Assembly (NCBI RefSeq): GCF_036370855.1 | Contig: NC_088100.1 | Location: forward strand, 38,390,563-38,454,562 | Source of the DNA: Dromaius novaehollandiae | Taxonomy: Eukaryota > Chordata > Aves > Casuariiformes > Dromaiidae | DNA: 64,000 nucleotides | Reading direction: 5' to 3' | Shown: in pieces, positions 49,746 through 61,095 of the stretch | How the letters are laid out: the number at the start of each line of letters is the position of its first letter | Position numbering within the stretch: position 1 is the stretch's first letter | Translations under genes and position numbers: made by a program | Notes under the pieces: model-generated | The model's database searches: none | Told to the model about the DNA's origin: nothing | Seen by the model: the letters and a program-made list of their open reading frames with translations, nothing else

Positions 49746-51371
49746 TAAGGAAAGCTCACAACTCTGGCCACTTTCTTCGATCCTTTCCTTTGAACTCCTG
49801 CAGCATTTAGAATCACTTGTTCAGCTGCAGAGACCCTGTCTTTCTGCTGAGGATGACTGCCACTTGAAACATCAGAGATGGATACAAGAGCAAACTCTAC
49901 AGTTCTTTTCAGTTCAAATACAAGTATTATTTTAATGTAAATTTTTAAAAAATTAATACATTTTCCTATACTACTGCAGATCTACTACAAAAGAAAACAA
50001 AACTAATTTTTGCCACTGAATCCTTTAAGACACCTGAAGTATCACAGTCTTTGTTTACCGCCCTTTTATAACTCACTGTTTGACTCAAAATATACTTCAA
50101 TATTCTGGATGTAGAGGAATCTTATGCTCAGGTAACAGCATAGTTTAATACTGTTGTTCAAATTCTCTGCAGATCTTGCCAACTTTTTCCAAGAAAAATA
50201 GAGGAAAAACTAGGACATTATTCTAATATTTGCTGTAAAAAAGGTGAATATCAGTACAAAGAAGCAAGCTGGGAAAAAGAAAAAAAAAAAGCCTCCTGAT
50301 AAGGCTGACTGCACATTTTAAAGAATTGGTGAAAAGCTCAGGCAAATTTTGTTTCTGCTTCATGGCTTTCTTTGTTTGCAAACTTAGATCTAAACAAGGT
50401 ACACAAGAATAAAAATAAATAATTTTTTTCCTGGATAACATTTGTCCTCTAGGACAAACACTTGATGATACTGTCAGGTAAGGAGAGTAGAGGTTGCAGT
50501 CAGAAGGTAATCAAAACAGCCATTTTTCACATCAGAGTGGGTTTCAGAACTTTGCCTTTTCAAAAACTGTGAAACTCTTCCTTGCTTGTTGCTCTGAAAA
50601 GGACAGTAACTGGGAGTCATTTTAAAATGATGAATAGTACCTTCAGCGCGAAATCATTTTCTTAATCAAGATTATAACAACTGGACGTTGTATCTACTTT
50701 GCCCTACAGACAGGATAATTAAGATCTGAGCAGGTCACTACTGGAAAACGTTCTCCACGGTACTTCAATCCAGCAAAGCACTCCTACATTTGCTTTAAAT
50801 TAAACCCTCAATGGTTCCACTGAACTTCGAGTTTGAACGATCAGAGAAATCAGAGACCAGCAATAACAAATGAGAATTCAGAAAATATGACGTCTTAAAC
50901 CCTAATCAGCATTATTAGTTTTTTGCCATCCCAGACAGATACATTTGAGAAACAAAATGAAAACCTCCAACTGAAAGTATTTTACAGGAACCTCAGGAAA
51001 AACAAAACACACAACTTTCTCTGGCTCCCAGTGGCAGAAGAGGGCATCCATGATGAGTACAGGCAAGCAAGGATAACACACACCAGGGCAAGCGCAAGCA
51101 GACTCCCCAGTGCCAGCTGACATCAGTACAGCACAAGTTAAAGCACTGGATTCAGAAAGGCTCCACAAAGACTCCTGGGGCCACCCCATGGCTGAGATAA
51201 CACTACCACTGACTTGTGCTTGTGCTAGGCCAAGCACTGCACACATGTGAGATGACAGTTCATTTCCAAAAGCTGTCTCATGAAGCTAACACAATCCAGG
51301 AGCGCTCAAGTACAGTCATAAAGATTCTGACACAGGAAAAAAAAATGCTATGGTATTTTCTGTTCTCTGAG
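49746..51371. other. AT-rich single-copy stretch
   Basis: No gene recognised; short A runs and overlapping open frames on both strands. Confidence 0.6.
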
Positions 51372-51448
51372 GTAAAGAAGCTTCTTGAATTTATTGATTC
51401 ATATCTGCACAAGTTCACAGGCATTTATCACTTCCTATCTCTGTCCAG
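51372..51448 (+). other. Candidate internal exon (low confidence)
   Basis: A pyrimidine-rich acceptor ('tattttctgttctctgag') and a donor ('gtccag' then 'gtaagaatc') bracket 77 bases open in one frame, giving VKKLLEFIDSYLHKFTGIYH and five further residues. The peptide looks soluble and helical but I recognise no family. No partner exon with matching phase was found. It may be a chance pairing of splice-like sites. Confidence 0.2.
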
Positions 51449-52116
51449 GTAAGAATCAAAAGAAATCTCAGCTATATAACCTCAGGCTCACTACATGCAG
51501 AAACAATACAAGATATATAGCCCCAGCTATTTAACCTAGCAGAAATAGGACTAGAAAGATTTTACCACAGATTATTAGCAATGTAATGGACAACAAATAT
51601 GTTCTCCTACATTAGACAACCAAAACGTTCACTTCTTAATAAGAAACACAGATTCTTCAACTGTATGAACAGCTAGTATTAACCAACCTTTGAAACTTGT
51701 AATTTTGCGATCTCACTCTGCCGGCATGATTTTATCATCTACAAATGTACAATCCAATAACAATTCTTACCTTGGACACTAAAATATCATTTTGAAATGA
51801 TCAATACCTGCTGTTTACTCAAGAGTTCACAGTACGCAGATCCCCTGTTTTCAAGCTCAGAAGACACAAAGGAAGCAAACAGTGCAGTTGCATATTTATT
51901 TTCTAACATCTAGGTGTGTTTTCTGCAGTTGTACAACAGTGTAACTCTATTAAAATCAATTATTTGATTTTGTTTTATGATTACGGTGTTTCTGGCCCCA
52001 GATTCTACAATAAGATTATTTTTCACTAAACATCATTTAGGAATATAAACTAAATATGCTCTTGCCTTAATTACAAATTGGGAGTATGCACAAATAGAAG
52101 GCAGTTTATTGTCAAG
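51449..52116. other. AT-rich single-copy stretch
   Basis: Nothing recognised apart from the neighbouring candidate exons. Confidence 0.6.
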
Positions 52117-52202
52117 ATCTCTTGCTATAAACTGCTTTAATGACACTCAGTTCTACCACAATGACAATTCTCGTATAGCTGCCAAAACCAACACAGATTT
52201 AG
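52117..52202 (+). other. Candidate internal exon (very low confidence)
   Basis: Bounded on the right by a donor-like 'tttag' plus 'gtatgtct' and on the left by either 'tattgtcaag' (start 52117) or 'aatgacactcag' (start 52151). The frame reads QFYHNDNSRIAAKTNTDL near its end. No family recognised; both acceptors are mediocre. Confidence 0.12.
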
Positions 52203-52977
52203 GTATGTCTTCTGTCCAACATCTGATTGCTTTAGATTTGTATCAATACATAACTGGCAGACTAAGTAACTACGGAGGGGTCAAAAGTATCATAAAACGG
52301 CTGAGTTGCTATGTTTTATGATGAATTAGACATGTCTATATGTTTTGTCTGTAAAAATCGGAAGTGTTCAGAAACATGATAAAACCCACACAAATCAGTT
52401 TAACATTATGCCTGTAACAGTGGTTCTATTAGGAATTTTAGGAAGAATGATTTCTGTGATTGGTGAGAACTTCAGCAGTAACTTTCAGTAGAACACTCTG
52501 GACAAACTGAATGCTTCACTCCTAATTTTACACACTGGCTTGCACATTTAGTTCCATTCCTCAAAGGTTTTCACCACTGTGAATCTTTATTTTTAGTTCA
52601 GCTGAGCACTTTTTTTTTTTTTTTTTTTTTGAAGACAAGAAGGTTTTTTTGTAATAGTGCATTTCAACAAAGTTGAATGATTCTAGCTACTCAGGCTTAA
52701 GTTTGGAAATTTGAGGATATCTATTTAAACATATAATTTAACTTAAACAGTGACACTCTGCTTAAAAATCCAGTGACATCTCCTGCCTTGGTCTAAATTA
52801 AATATAATTGAAAGAAACTGAGCACTAAAAGAAATTTTCCATTGCTATATTTAATATAAGGCAGAGTTATGCAACTCTAAAATATAAACCTTTACTTCAA
52901 AAGTATTTATGGGTATCCAGGGTTCTCTCTTTTTCCTAGAAATAGCACCTTTATATTGAAAAACAGCACTTCCTTAC
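52203..52977. other. AT-rich single-copy stretch with a poly-T tract
   Basis: No gene recognised apart from the neighbouring candidate exons. Contains the 21-base poly-T at 52610-52630. Confidence 0.6.
52610..52630. repeat. Poly-T tract of 21
   Basis: Twenty-one T in a row; simple sequence, length approximate. Confidence 0.9.
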
Positions 52978-53116
52978 CTGGAAAGAGTTCATGCAGCGAA
53001 GTGAAGGTGGCAGAGAGGCGGTACTCAAACCCAGTATTAGCAGTAATTCTAAACACGTTTCTGATGGAAATGTTAAAGGATGAACTCCAATATCATTTTC
53101 CCATGCATCAGCAAGG
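52978..53116 (-). other. Candidate internal exon, minus strand (low confidence)
   Basis: On the minus strand an excellent acceptor (a run of seven T, then 'aatttacag') and a strong donor ('tttccag' then 'gtaaggaag') bound 139 bases. These are open in exactly one phase: one base, then 46 codons including ADAWENDIGVHPLTFPSETC and LRCMNSFQ. The plus strand is also open across it, and I recognise no family. It has the best acceptor-donor pair seen here. However, no neighbouring exon with a matching phase could be shown, and a competing plus-strand set lies close by. Confidence 0.25.
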
Positions 53117-54948
53117 CTGTAAATTAAAAAAAAAATTTTTTTAATTCTCTTAAAATACATCTAAAACCTAAGTTCCAAATAAATATTAGAATGTGGTGTA
53201 GTTTGTGATAAAAGATTCTCTTCACATTTTCCCCATAAAAGCCACTGATAAGCATGTTTTGCTGAAAATACAAGCTGTATTTAGAGTACTTCATTCTTAC
53301 CACCAATTTTACAAAAAGATACATCATGTGACAGGAAAATTTAGCATACATCAGAACAATCCACTCATGTTTCTAATTCCAAGTTTGAATAATATTTCTG
53401 AATGAAATCTCAACTGCCACTGGCAATTTCCCATCAGACAGTGTTCAGCAAGATCAGCTCAATTCATAAGCAATTGTTCATCAGACTGGCTTCTTCCTTC
53501 ATGTGAGAAGTCAGATTGATCAGTGATCCAGATCTGTAGCTAAGCAGCTAGCATCCCATACTCCACAGCAAGATTCTCAGATCAGGTAGTATCACTTTGG
53601 AAGACAATGACAACGTTTGCCACTCCTCTATGTCCAAGACTTGGAGATTTCAATACATAATTTTGGCATCAGCTTTCATTTTAAACTCCTCCAGCTCTTC
53701 TGGAAACATATTACTCAAACTGACTGAACTGCTGCTGTTGAACTCACCAGCTTGTTTTAGTGTCTCATCTAGAAACAGTTGAATTTTTATAAGCATCTAA
53801 AAGAGTAGGCATCACCCCAACATTCACCATGATGAAAACTGAGCAAATATTCTCCTCACAGTATCTGGACGGTTCTCATTCTCGCAAGTCTATCAAACCC
53901 ACTAATATTCTTCAAAGTCCTGCTTGCATATGTGCTTTTTGTGCATATCCTCCCACTATTAACTGTTCCTAGCCCCTTCTTAGATCTTCCAGAGGTTTTA
54001 CTTAGCAAAATTTTCACATCTTTTTTCAAAGAGCGGATGTATTTGCACTTTCTTGCATCCGTTTGTCTTAAACTGGCCTCCTGAATTTTAATTGGCTTTT
54101 TCTTTCCTAACCATTGTTTCCTCCTCTTTCCTTGTTTATCTCTGGGTAAGCAGGAATGCAGTTCTGTTTCAATACACAGAAGGAAGCCCCAAAACGCACA
54201 CAAGGTCAGAGGTGCCTCTACCTCCTTAAAAAAGGAGTGCTTTCTCTTATTCTTTTTCTAAATCCACAATAAAAGACAGAGAGAATCCTATCACTTCTAA
54301 ATTACAAAACATACCATGTCTTTCTCAGGTCTCACCACAGTGAGTGGGTCCTGTGACATAGGGAGCTTTGAACAGTTTGGAGGGAAGGAGAAGGAGGGAG
54401 GCTGTCTGGGCTAGGCAGCTTCTGGCATTCTTAATGGCAGGACATCATATAAGGTCTCCACACATAGCTGATACCATACCAAAGAACAGAGGCCAAAGCC
54501 TGCTGCACAGTAACAGCCTTCATAATGTGTAAGACGTAACTGGAAAGAACTTAAGACACTTATACCAACTCAGCTGGACCTGGAAAAGCTGCTTAAAGCT
54601 ACCACACACAAAGTGTCTGGTAGGACAGGAAGGTGAGCAGTTCAGAAGACATCCTGGAGCGTTTTAACTATTGAAGGGTAAAAGCCCTCAGCTAAGCCCC
54701 AGATACTTTTTGTATATTAAAAGGAAGCAAGAAATTTAAGGAGAATAGTTGGGTGGCTGAGGCCAAGAGAGGCCGTGCTGAGTGGTTCAGTGATCCTGTG
54801 GATGCTCCAGGGGAGAACATCTAGCTGTAGATGACAAGCGCTGAGCAGCCAGCAACAAAGGAATCTTGTTAAGTGTAATCCAGAATTGAGTTTTACCTTT
54901 CATTACCTTTTTGTAACCTGATTTCCACACTTATGATTAAAAACTTAC
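53117..54948. other. Single-copy stretch with a lysine-rich minus-strand frame
   Basis: The 115-codon minus-strand frame 53856-54203 (Lys/Arg-rich), and a separate short frame near 53640-53790, read somewhat like pieces of a coding sequence in different phases. A decayed retrocopy was considered, but no parent gene or poly-A tail is recognised. A 36-base segment at 54315-54350 with splice-like ends is too short to weigh. Confidence 0.4.
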
Positions 54949-55026
54949 CTTTATACGTCCCTCACTAGGCCTTTGTTCTACATTTTTGATAAGCCTGTCT
55001 GGTGATACAAGCGAATTCAGGTGAAG
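54949..55026 (-). other. Candidate internal exon, minus strand (low confidence)
   Basis: The donor is strong ('ataaag' then 'gtaagttt') and the acceptor fair ('aattttgatag'). Together they bound 78 bases, 26 whole codons, read as LVSPDRLIKNVEQRPSEGRI in the open phase. The length is a multiple of three, so skipping it would keep the frame. No family recognised. Its phase does not join directly to the candidate at 52978-53116, so at least one more exon would be needed. Confidence 0.18.
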
Positions 55027-58000
55027 CTATCAAAATTGGGGCTTTCCATTTTTCACAGGTCAGCAAGTCTAAATACAGCAGTGTGCAGGCACCTCCAAAC
55101 ACAGTAAGAGAAGCTAAAGACTGTGGGTGATGTGCATTACAACTTAGCACTTACTTAGAATCAGGATCCTGATTCTGTTTTCATGTTTTGACTTACGGAT
55201 CTTTTGGAGCTCCCTCCTTATTTTAAAGTCCAACTTTTACAACACTGACACTGCCCTATGGCCTGTTTTGGTGACTGTTGTTTTTTTTTGTGGGGAAGGA
55301 CTGTTTCCATAAAGACATCTAACTTAATTATATTGTAATCCTTGTTTATTAATGGCTTAGCTAGCAGTACATCCTGAAACAATTCCAGTGTATTCCTTTA
55401 GAGCAAACAAATGACATGTGTTCTAGCACTTACCAGTCCAAGAACACTCATGTTCTGAATTGGTCTTTAAATCTTGTGCTTTTGTAGCATTTAACATAAG
55501 TTTTTGTGGGCAGTTAGTGTTTATTAGACCATATGCCTCTTTGTTCTTCTTCACTCCTCTTATTCACAGGAGTATTAAAATTTTTTTTTCCTGTAATCTT
55601 CATTGTAGAGGGAAGAAAAAAAAATCTCTGCCTTAAAAGAAAGAAAAACCTAGTTTTAAATCTTAGTTTTACAGAGCCTGTCTTTACTCTGTATTAAGAA
55701 AGCTGTCTCACTTCCAGTACAGGAGAGGAGATTGCTTGTTTCTATTTACTAAAAGAGGCAGATAGCTTGGGAGCACTCCTCAGCAGAGCGAGCACCCATG
55801 GAGGACACCTCAGCCCAGCAGCATGGTGCTTCCTCCTGGAACTGCCCCATATGCCAACATTCAGATCTGGCTGAAAGCTCCTCAGCTCTGTAAACAAAAC
55901 TGCATTTTGCTGTCCTGGTCGTTAAAAAGAGAAAAGAATCCAATCGACTTTAAGACAGGGCAAATTGTGGGAAGACGCTTTTGCAAGGTCTGAGGAAGAA
56001 GACTGGAAAGAAACCAGCAGGACGCAGATGTGTGGGGGGCAACTCTGGTTGCTGGTAGGACTTGCATGTGCTCTCTTCCCCTGCTTCCTAATACTTTTAC
56101 TCAGAAATGAATCCTCACTTCTAAGCCCCCATAAGAGAAAACTGAGCCAAGCCTGCTCCTTTTGCAAGTAAAGGCAAGAGGCAGGACGATTCCCAGAGCA
56201 TAGAGCTTACTAAACTGGCTGATAGAAGATAGGGGAGGTAAGAAGACTTATCAGCTAGAGGAAGGTGAGGGTTAGTAGAGGTGAAGGAGACAGAGCTCTG
56301 CCTCCAGAAATAATTTAATCACAGTGACTCATGTTACTTTGTGTTCCTCCTTAAGAAAACATTCAATTTTTCTACACGGCAAAGCCGCCTTGAGCTTCTG
56401 GAACTTCCAGTCCAACACAAAAACACTGTGAGCCTCAGCACCAAACACAATCCACAAACTCTACACAGATTCCCTAAATCATCATGGGCGAAAGACTACG
56501 TATCTATTTTGGACTGACTCTGTGACAGATAAAAGCTCACCACTAAATATTGACCTTGACATCTTGACAGTGTTTGAAGGAGATGCGAGTCAGGTTTAGA
56601 AACCAAACTTTAAAACAACAAGATGTAATAAAACATAATAAAGCAGTCCAAGCTAGGAACAGGCTCTGAGTTAAGAAAAGGGCATGTCAAAGTGATTTTT
56701 TTCACAGGACATTAAATCCACCTCTATAAACTGTCATAATTCAGTTAAGCCTGCCAGCAATCTCATCATTAGGAAAACCCTAATCACTCTAATCATTGCG
56801 CCTGTTTGTCCATCTTCCCCATTTGCTCCCTTGTTTCTCTATCCTCCTCCCCTCCCAGGAGTTTTGAAGCAATTAGCCTATTTCAAGCAAATTTTCTTAA
56901 GCTCTCACATATGTTAGGCTTTGAGAAGTTTCACGTTTTCCTGAAAATGGGTGTCTGAGTAGTGGAGAGACATCTATGGAGTTACCACAGAAAAAAAGCA
57001 GTTGATGGTGATCATCATAACTCACATTGGACAAACAAGCAATGTTTACTTGAGACGATATTAACAAAAACTCAATAACATGACATTTCCTTCTAGCAAC
57101 ATCAGCTACTATAAACAGAGTAAACATTCTTTTCAGCCTCTTATACCTCCTAATGCATGAGCCAGATTGAGAGACTTGGTCCTTTTACTTCAATGCATTT
57201 CATTGTCTGGATTAAGGACTACTGGGGGAAAAAAAAAATCTCATGCAGTTTTGGTCTGGGAAGACAGGTTGGTGAAAACAAAACTTATCTCCAATAAGGG
57301 CAAAAATCAGAGCTCTTTCTGGTGACAAATGGAACTTGAGATGCAGTCCCTACAGATTAAAGTGATACTTCAAACTCACCCCTTCTGTTCCAACTACAAG
57401 ATATACCTTAGGTTCGTCCACAAAAATACAATAAACATACATAAGATTAATGTATTAAGTGACATAAATAAGACTTTCGTATAACTTTGATTCTGAGAAT
57501 GACAGAACCACGTGATGAATACTAATCACATTGCTTAATGTGCTTTTAGCATACATTCCAGTAGTGAAAGGAAGTAATACAATACAGTGAATAGAGTAAA
57601 ATTCTACTTAAGTGAGAACATATTTGGCTACTGTGCTAAATGCTGGTATAAAACAGCTATGTCATGCTAAGTGCTAAACTTTTAAGATTCAGCATTCAAA
57701 ACAAATAAGAAATAAAGATGAAAGGCTAAGACTATTTTCCCCTGTGTACTTTTCAATGCTCTAAGGAAAGGACTGTTTGAAGAAGTTTAGAGCATATCAT
57801 TGTCACGTTCCCATAATCAGCCAAAGAAATACAGCTAAGAAAGTGAGATTCCTGTAGGAATACGTGAAAGAATTAAAAAAAAAACCAACAAAATCAAACA
57901 GTAGGATATTTTCAAAGCTACTTAAATGATAATAAAGGAAAATCCAGGGCAACTGGAATTGCCCAGATTTAAGAATTATCAGCAAGTCTTTTGTGAAATT

Positions 58001-58493
58001 TAACCAACTAGTTCTTAGTGCAGAGTTGAGCAAAACTGGAAACAATTATCCAGATGAGACTAAAGATGAAAGTGCTCAAAACCTGCAGCAGAAGTAATTG
58101 ATCACAGTGCTTTCAGGTGAGCACATTCGATTCACTGTTCAGGGAACAGTACCTCTCCACTGCTCATTAAGGAACTGATCTATGCCCCCTGAATTGCTGC
58201 AATGTCTGCATAAGTCAGAGTATGATTTGAAAGTCCTGTCCTTAAAAGCAAGGTTTGAGATATCAAAAAATCACAAATCATTTATTTCATAGTTCCTTGT
58301 CTCTACATACGAGCAGACAAGCAGAGTCACCCATCAGGTCGTGGAACCTGCCCATAATGCCCTAAGTCTTCATGAAAAATACATATTCACAGCATGTCAG
58401 TGAAGCAACAGAACTCTTTTTAACTTTCAAAGCCAGGAAAAATCATAGGGATTCTTACAAGATTTTGAGAAACTGCAGTACCCTTTTCACCAG
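55027..58493. other. AT-rich single-copy stretch
   Basis: No gene recognised. Purine-rich sequence occurs at about 56220-56290 and pyrimidine-rich sequence at about 56795-56860. Other frames are short. Confidence 0.6.
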
Positions 58494-58655
58494 ATGGCAT
58501 TTCTTTCAAAAGAAGCTGAGTTCTCACCTCTTCCGCTAATGCCAAGGCCATTTGTCTGTGACAATCATCCTCCACCATGGATAAGATTCCTTTCAAAATA
58601 CAACCATCTCAGGAACAGAGAGCAGACAAAACAGTCTGCTTTTGAAGAGTGTCAG
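58494..58655 (+). other. Candidate internal exon (low confidence)
   Basis: A good acceptor ('acccttttcaccag') and a strong donor ('agtgtcag' then 'gtaagccc') bound 162 bases, 54 whole codons in one phase, starting with ATG. The peptide includes EAEFSPLPLMPRPFVCDNHP and HLRNREQTKQSAFEECQ, with a mixed composition unlike the Lys/Phe/Leu bias of most chance frames here. The frame continues open 27 codons beyond the donor. No family recognised and no phase-matched neighbour proven. It is the most protein-like plus-strand segment in the window, but still unproven. Confidence 0.25.
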
Positions 58656-59880
58656 GTAAGCCCTTTTTTCCTTTGCAGAAAATCCCCATTACCACCTCTG
58701 ATTTACCAGGCTACTTCTATAAATACATTAACCTAGGGCAGGCTAAGTAGATCAAAACTGGAAAATGAAAAAGCTCTTACTTGGAGCACTTCTCAATGTT
58801 ACTACCAAAGCACTGGGTTAATTTGCCTCCAGTAGCTATGACCTAAGTAAATACGCTCTGCATTTAGGCTCCAAATGCCATGAAACAGTTGAAGGAAATT
58901 AATGAAAGTTAGTGATGGCTTCAGTGTTTTGTTCAATCACAGCCTTGCTGACAAATCTGATATAAAAGTTGACAGAGGCTCAGCCCTGACTCTCAGAGTT
59001 CACTGAATGTTAAAGCAGCTCCTTCCACAAGCTACAGCTCCGATATAAATGACAGATGACTTTACTGAACCAAAGGACAGACTTGCTAAATTAAATAACT
59101 ATTCTTAAAAATGATTTAATCTAAAAACAATTATAAATTATGGTAGATGATGTGCCTATATACTTAATATGCCAGAAGGCTAAGTTATTTATACTTTTAA
59201 AATTTAATTATCCTTGCAGTGATCTGAAAATGACATAAAAATCAATGCACAGTCATTAGCTACTAAACTCTTGCCAAAATTTAAATAACATGGAATACTA
59301 AGAAGTGCAGTGCTTCCACAGCCTACACCAAATTCCTTTAGAAAAACTTTCTTCGCAGAATCGAAACACTGCTCCTCTTCCAAAACAGTCATCTGTAGTC
59401 TTGTTCTAATGCAGTTCATTATTCATTTTTTATAGTTGGGAGTGTCAACTGATTTTTCAATCAAACAAACTTTCCCTGGGATCTTAACTAATTGCATGGT
59501 ATCCCAAATCAACAGATATTAAATCTTTCTTAAGATACAATGCAGGGAGGAATGGAAATGTGACCCACTGGTGTCCTTAGAAGAAGATGGGCAAGAGTAG
59601 CAGAACATACCAAGAGAAGGAGGAAGACAGAGAGCCGTAATCCAGGAACCCACATGGCGAGCTGCAATTTTATATTTAGTGCAATTGACCACAGTAGCCA
59701 ACAACAGAAAAACTCTGGACCCTTGCTCCATCGGATTACATCCATTAAGTATTAAACTTTAAGTTTTTTCATGGAATCACTACGGAGACAAGACGAAGAA
59801 CGCTTGTGTATCTGTGAATTTAGTCTTAAATATTCTCTCTTGTAAAGCATCCTTACAAAGTCACTGATACATACATTTTA

Positions 59881-59912
59881 CACACACACGTGCACACACA
59901 CACATACACACA
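59881..59912. repeat. (CA)n microsatellite, interrupted
   Basis: CA units broken by 'cgtg' and 'catac'; typical vertebrate dinucleotide repeat. Confidence 0.85.
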
Positions 59913-60589
59913 TTATGTATATACTCAACCATTATTACGAGTTTCTCTTTTCTCTGGGTAATACATATTTCAAATTGAGCCACTGTGTACTTCTGGAGTT
60001 TAGCCAAAAACAAGTTATCTAGAAATCCACTATAGAGACAATTCAGCAGGTTTGAAACATCTTATCCTACAAAATGAGAGTCCTGCTTGAACTTTCAGTG
60101 TGTCACCATTTGAAAAGGACAAGTTATTTAATACTAATAGGAAAGGCTTATGATGAAAATTCAAATTTAACCTCACCAGAGTACCATCTGCTCCTTGCCA
60201 TAATATCTTTCAGAACAGCTTACATAAAAAGTATCAAATGTTCCTGTAACACTTCAAAGGGCCCTTTAAGTAAAATTATTCTGTTTGCTCCAATGAGTGC
60301 TTCTGTGATTTAAAACAGAGTCTACATGTCATTTTCTCATTTCTAACTGGAAAACAAATCAAATACCTCATGCTAAAAGATACTACATTAAGTTGTTTTG
60401 TTTGCATCAGATGATTGCAGGTGAATCTCAACTACATTCATTTTCTTTTCTTTTTATATTTTAAATTATTCTACTACTTCTTAACATATTGCAATTATTT
60501 TAAATTATTTAAGGGTAATCAGAGAGAGAAATTAAAGCTGCCTATCTCAACCTGTAAAGTACAGGTCCAGTTCTTTCTCTCTTTTCCTT

Positions 60590-60610
60590 CCCCCCCCCCC
60601 CTTTTTTTTT
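60590..60610. repeat. C12 T9 homopyrimidine tract
   Basis: Twelve C followed by nine T. On the minus strand this is A9 G12, the same kind of tract as the A16 G7 at 24169. Confidence 0.9.
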
Positions 60611-60828
60611 AAATTGCACGCCCACCAACATTTTTATTAGGCTCAATCCTCCTATATTTACTTAAATACAATTATGCTGGGTTTCATGCACTTCTTCAAA
60701 AATTTTATTAGCACAAATAAGGCCTGTGTTTAGACCATGGAACTCTTTTTTGCCTTAAAGCGGAAAAGGGGAAAAACAGAAAACCAAACAAATGCATTCG
60801 TATATCGTGCCAACACAGATATAGTTGT

Positions 60829-61095
60829 TTACAAGTAGATTACTCCTCTGAAGCACAGAAAGCTATCTCCACCTACTGCAACTTCTTGCATGGAAATAAA
60901 TCTATAGAGTTCAATCCTTTCCAGAAGTAGCTTTGCCTTGGAGCATATAATTTCAGAGTAATGCTCAACATACTTCTCTGGACCAAAGATTTTTTGCTGT
61001 GCCCTAACTGCTTTTCTGCGTTGCCCTCCCTCCTCCAGCTGGCTGCTATGCAATTTCAAAAGCACTGATTTTAAGTTGTAAATCCTATCAATCAT
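60829..61095 (-). other. Unrecognised open frame, minus strand
   Basis: An 88-codon frame with a mixed, charged composition (for example QLEEGGQRRKAVRAQQKIFG and AKLLLERIELYRFISMQEVA). A donor-like 'gttgca' plus 'gtaggtgg' lies inside it. The acceptor-like 'ctcttttgcag' just upstream is separated from the frame by an in-frame TGA. No family recognised, and frames of this length are common by chance here. Confidence 0.12.

Larger units (their letters stand above)
58656..60828. other. AT-rich single-copy stretch with microsatellites
   Basis: No gene recognised. Contains the CA repeat at 59881-59912 and the C/T run at 60590-60610. Confidence 0.6.

Noticed and set aside
54315..54350. 36-base minus-strand micro-exon with splice-like ends
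   Set aside because: Twelve codons carry too little information; such pairings are frequent by chance.
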